In this document: positions 62,330 to 64,000 of the stretch, piece after piece | Layout: each line of letters starts with the position of its first letter | How positions within the stretch are numbered: position 1 is the first letter of the stretch | Made by a program: the position numbers and the translations under genes | Source of the DNA: Mucilaginibacter celer | GTDB lineage: Bacteria > Bacteroidota > Bacteroidia > Sphingobacteriales > Sphingobacteriaceae | DNA length: 64,000 nt | Direction of reading: 5' to 3' | Assembly: GCF_003576455.2 (NCBI RefSeq) | Contig: NZ_CP032869.1 | Location: forward strand, 2,170,001 to 2,234,000 | Notes under the pieces: model-generated | What the model was told of the DNA's origin: nothing | The model's input: the letters and a program-made list of their open reading frames with translations, nothing else | Database searches by the model: none

Positions 62330-63730
62330 TTACCCGTTAATCGGAAAGCAGACCACGAATTCTGTGCGCCCCGGAACGCTGGCCAGCTTGACCGTACCAC
62401 GATGTTGCCTGACGATCCGTAATACAACATCCAGCCCCAGCCCGGTTCCTTTGCCGATCGCTTTGGTCGTAAAAAAAGGGTCGAATACGCTCGATACGAT
62501 ATCCTCCGGGATACCGGGGCCATTATCTGCGATAGTTACAAAAACAGAAAGGCCGTCACTCCTGGTGCTGAGCTCCAGGACCCCCCCGGGCGTTCTTTCC
62601 ATCGCGTCCAGCGCGTTATCGATCAGATTGGTCCATACCTGGTTGAGTTCGCCGATCATTGCTTTAACAGGCGGTAAAGCGGCATCAAATTTTTCAACGA
62701 TCCGGACATTATTATTCCTGAACTTGTACTGCAGCATAACCAGCGTATTCCGGATTCCGTCATGGATATCGGCGTATTCTTTATCACGGCCCTGGTCCAT
62801 ATGTGTAAATGTCTTCACTGAACCAACAAGGTCTGTAATCCGCCTGGAGGATTCTTCGATATCCCTTACCACCCGTTCCATGACGAGGTTGTCACGCAGC
62901 CAGTTCATGCCTTGAGAGGCCCAAGGTTCCGGAATACAGTTCAGGAACTTTTCTGCATCGCTGATATTCAGGCCGAAGGTGATAAGGTCATCCGCGATAT
63001 CCCCAGCAGCCGTGATGTTCCATTTTTGCAGCCAACCGGTCAGTTCCTGCTCCCTGGAGCTGCGTTCCATCATGCCCGGAGTAGGCCGTTGTTTCTCATT
63101 CTGGATACACGATAAAAGGGCTTTTACGATCTCAACCATCTCCGGGCTGACCTTGTCTTTGAGGATCTCATAAAAAGTCAGTCGGATCGACTGCAGATGT
63201 TCTTTCATTATTGCTCCGCCCCTCATGATCGCGGTGGCCGGGTTGTTCAGCTCATGCGCCAGCCCGGCGGAAAGTTTGCCAAGCGCCATCATTTTCTCAT
63301 CCTGTTGCTGCCGGGTGGCCAGGTCGCGAACCCTGCTGCTCATGACATGAACAAGTGCCTGCGTAAGTTCAAAATGATTACATATCATCTCATTCATCAG
63401 GGCTGCCGGGAATAACAGCAGGCGGGTATCCTCCAGTGCCCTGCCATAGGCAAAGTTAATCTTACCGCGGGAGAAAGGAAGGTAACCGTGGATTGCAGAT
63501 GCTTCTGCAAGTGCAAATTCCCGGGCTTCATTATTACGCAGCACGTAAAGGCTAACTTTACCCGAAATAAAAATATATGTAAAATTTATGGGCGTTCCCG
63601 GTTCGAATAATAACTCACCTGCCGGCAGAAATTGTTCATAACTGTTCGATAACAGCCATTCCAGCTGATCTGCCGGCACATCCTTAAGGGCGTCGATCAC
63701 CTGTAGTGATCCGGTTGTAACTTTGATCAT
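62330..63730 (-). CDS. Histidine kinase with cyclic-nucleotide-type sensor domain
   Basis: 466 residues from MIKVTTGSL; a longer start at 63787 adds a segment outside the family. A cNMP-binding (CRP-like) domain at about 15-130 (FISGKVSLYVLRNN, FSRGKINFAYGRALEDTRL), HisKA with phospho-His in LSAGLAHELNNPATAI (about 170), and HATPase_c (NLIDNALDAME, DNGPGIP, GTGLGLDVV). Cytosolic. The adjacent receiver-reductase fusion is the evident partner. A real cAMP or other nucleotide ligand is not shown by the sequence. Confidence 0.93.
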   Translation of the reverse strand: MIKVTTGSLQVIDALKDVPADQLEWLLSNSYEQFLPAGELLFEPGTPINFTYIFISGKVSLYVLRNNEAREFALAEASAIHGYLPFSRGKINFAYGRALEDTRLLLFPAALMNEMICNHFELTQALVHVMSSRVRDLATRQQQDEKMMALGKLSAGLAHELNNPATAIMRGGAIMKEHLQSIRLTFYEILKDKVSPEMVEIVKALLSCIQNEKQRPTPGMMERSSREQELTGWLQKWNITAAGDIADDLITFGLNISDAEKFLNCIPEPWASQGMNWLRDNLVMERVVRDIEESSRRITDLVGSVKTFTHMDQGRDKEYADIHDGIRNTLVMLQYKFRNNNVRIVEKFDAALPPVKAMIGELNQVWTNLIDNALDAMERTPGGVLELSTRSDGLSVFVTIADNGPGIPEDIVSSVFDPFFTTKAIGKGTGLGLDVVLRIVRQHRGTVKLASVPGRTEFVVCFPING

Positions 63731-63883
63731 TGTTTCGCTCTCTCGTATCATTATCTGGTTCGGTATTAATTTCTCACCGGGACGCAATGCCGGTCAGCCC
63801 ATCTTCTACGATACTTTTCACCGGACAGCCAGCGGCGGATGCCGTTTACCTCATCATAGGAACGATGGACATTCAGGGTCAAA

Positions 63884-63988
63884 CTATCCGGGAAGTTGTG
63901 CCTGACTACCATATCCCGGTTCTGCGCCCGGGGCAGTGCAAGTCGTAATAAAAATTAAGAACAGGATCAGCTTAGTTGTATGCAGCAT
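63884..63988 (-). pseudogene. Lipoprotein leader, probably truncated
   Basis: 34-residue frame: MLHTTKLILFLIFITTCTAP is a good lipoprotein signal with lipobox ITTC. After GAEPGYGSQ it stops, and further protein-like sequence lies in another frame, so it looks like a frameshifted relic. It lies upstream of the kinase gene at 62330. A short plus-strand frame (63730-63948) overlaps it; neither is certain. Confidence 0.25.
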
Positions 63989-64000
63989 AGTTTCCTTAGC

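Noticed and set aside
1..64000. tRNA, rRNA, CRISPR arrays, phage genes or conjugation genes
   Set aside because: None was recognised; apart from the IS21 end the content is chromosomal-type operons.

Overview
The window reads as a chromosomal segment of a Bacteroidota bacterium, most likely Sphingobacteriaceae (Mucilaginibacter- or Pedobacter-like). Grounds: TPR/HisKA_2 sensor kinases, DUF983, Haem_bd/P460 and DoxX proteins typical of that group, few strong Shine-Dalgarno sites, moderate GC. No tRNA, rRNA or CRISPR array was seen.

Layout. 1-2480: the istB-istA end of an IS21-family element with its terminal repeats. 2.7-5.7 kb: AraC regulator, aldehyde dehydrogenase, small orphan protein. 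6.4-14.5 kb: PNPOx-like protein, small paralogue, two P460-type proteins, two TPR sensor kinases. 14.5-17.1 kb: NTF2-like protein and two tandem esterases. 17.9-29.1 kb: a REC-AAA+-Fis sigma-54 activator, three more TPR/HisKA_2 kinases and a GAF-AAA+-Fis sigma-54 activator. 29.3-33.0 kb: six-gene leftward operon (AhpD-like, NTF2-like, MBL, DUF983, DUF417/RclC-like, DUF302). 33.4-46.6 kb: class I aldolase, PAS kinase, HxlR regulator, three old yellow enzymes, MDR reductase, two alpha/beta hydrolases, SLAC1 channel, Dps, azoR relic. 46.7-52.8 kb: cydA-cydB-cydD-cydC. 52.9-60.1 kb: isochorismatase, porin, M17_N protein, amidohydrolase, DoxX, DUF1275, DUF1348 proteins and a broken second doxX. 60.6-63.7 kb: REC-thioredoxin-reductase fusion and a cNMP-domain histidine kinase.

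Main discovery. Eleven intergenic regions share one architecture: a -24/-12 (sigma-54) promoter, consensus about TGGCAT-N5-TTGC, preceded by two dyad elements (best copy TTAGTGATATGTCACTAA at 29251-29268). Their centres lie 61-64 and 92-93 bp upstream of the -24 GG. They precede the PNPOx-P460 operon, the esterases, the GAF activator gene itself, the DUF417 operon, the aldolase, both alpha/beta hydrolases, one OYE, a small membrane protein gene, the isochorismatase operon and one gene-less region. Three intergenic regions carry two such units facing opposite ways. Two sigma-54 activators with nearly the same C-terminal helix-turn-helix are encoded in the middle of the cluster, beside five TPR/HisKA_2 kinases whose phosphotransfer domains are nearly uniform while their sensor halves differ. 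I infer one locally organised, autoregulated sigma-54 regulon, fed by several sensors through one receiver protein and controlling electrophile/redox defence genes. The inducing signal is unknown; reactive chlorine, quinones or other electrophiles are guesses from gene content.
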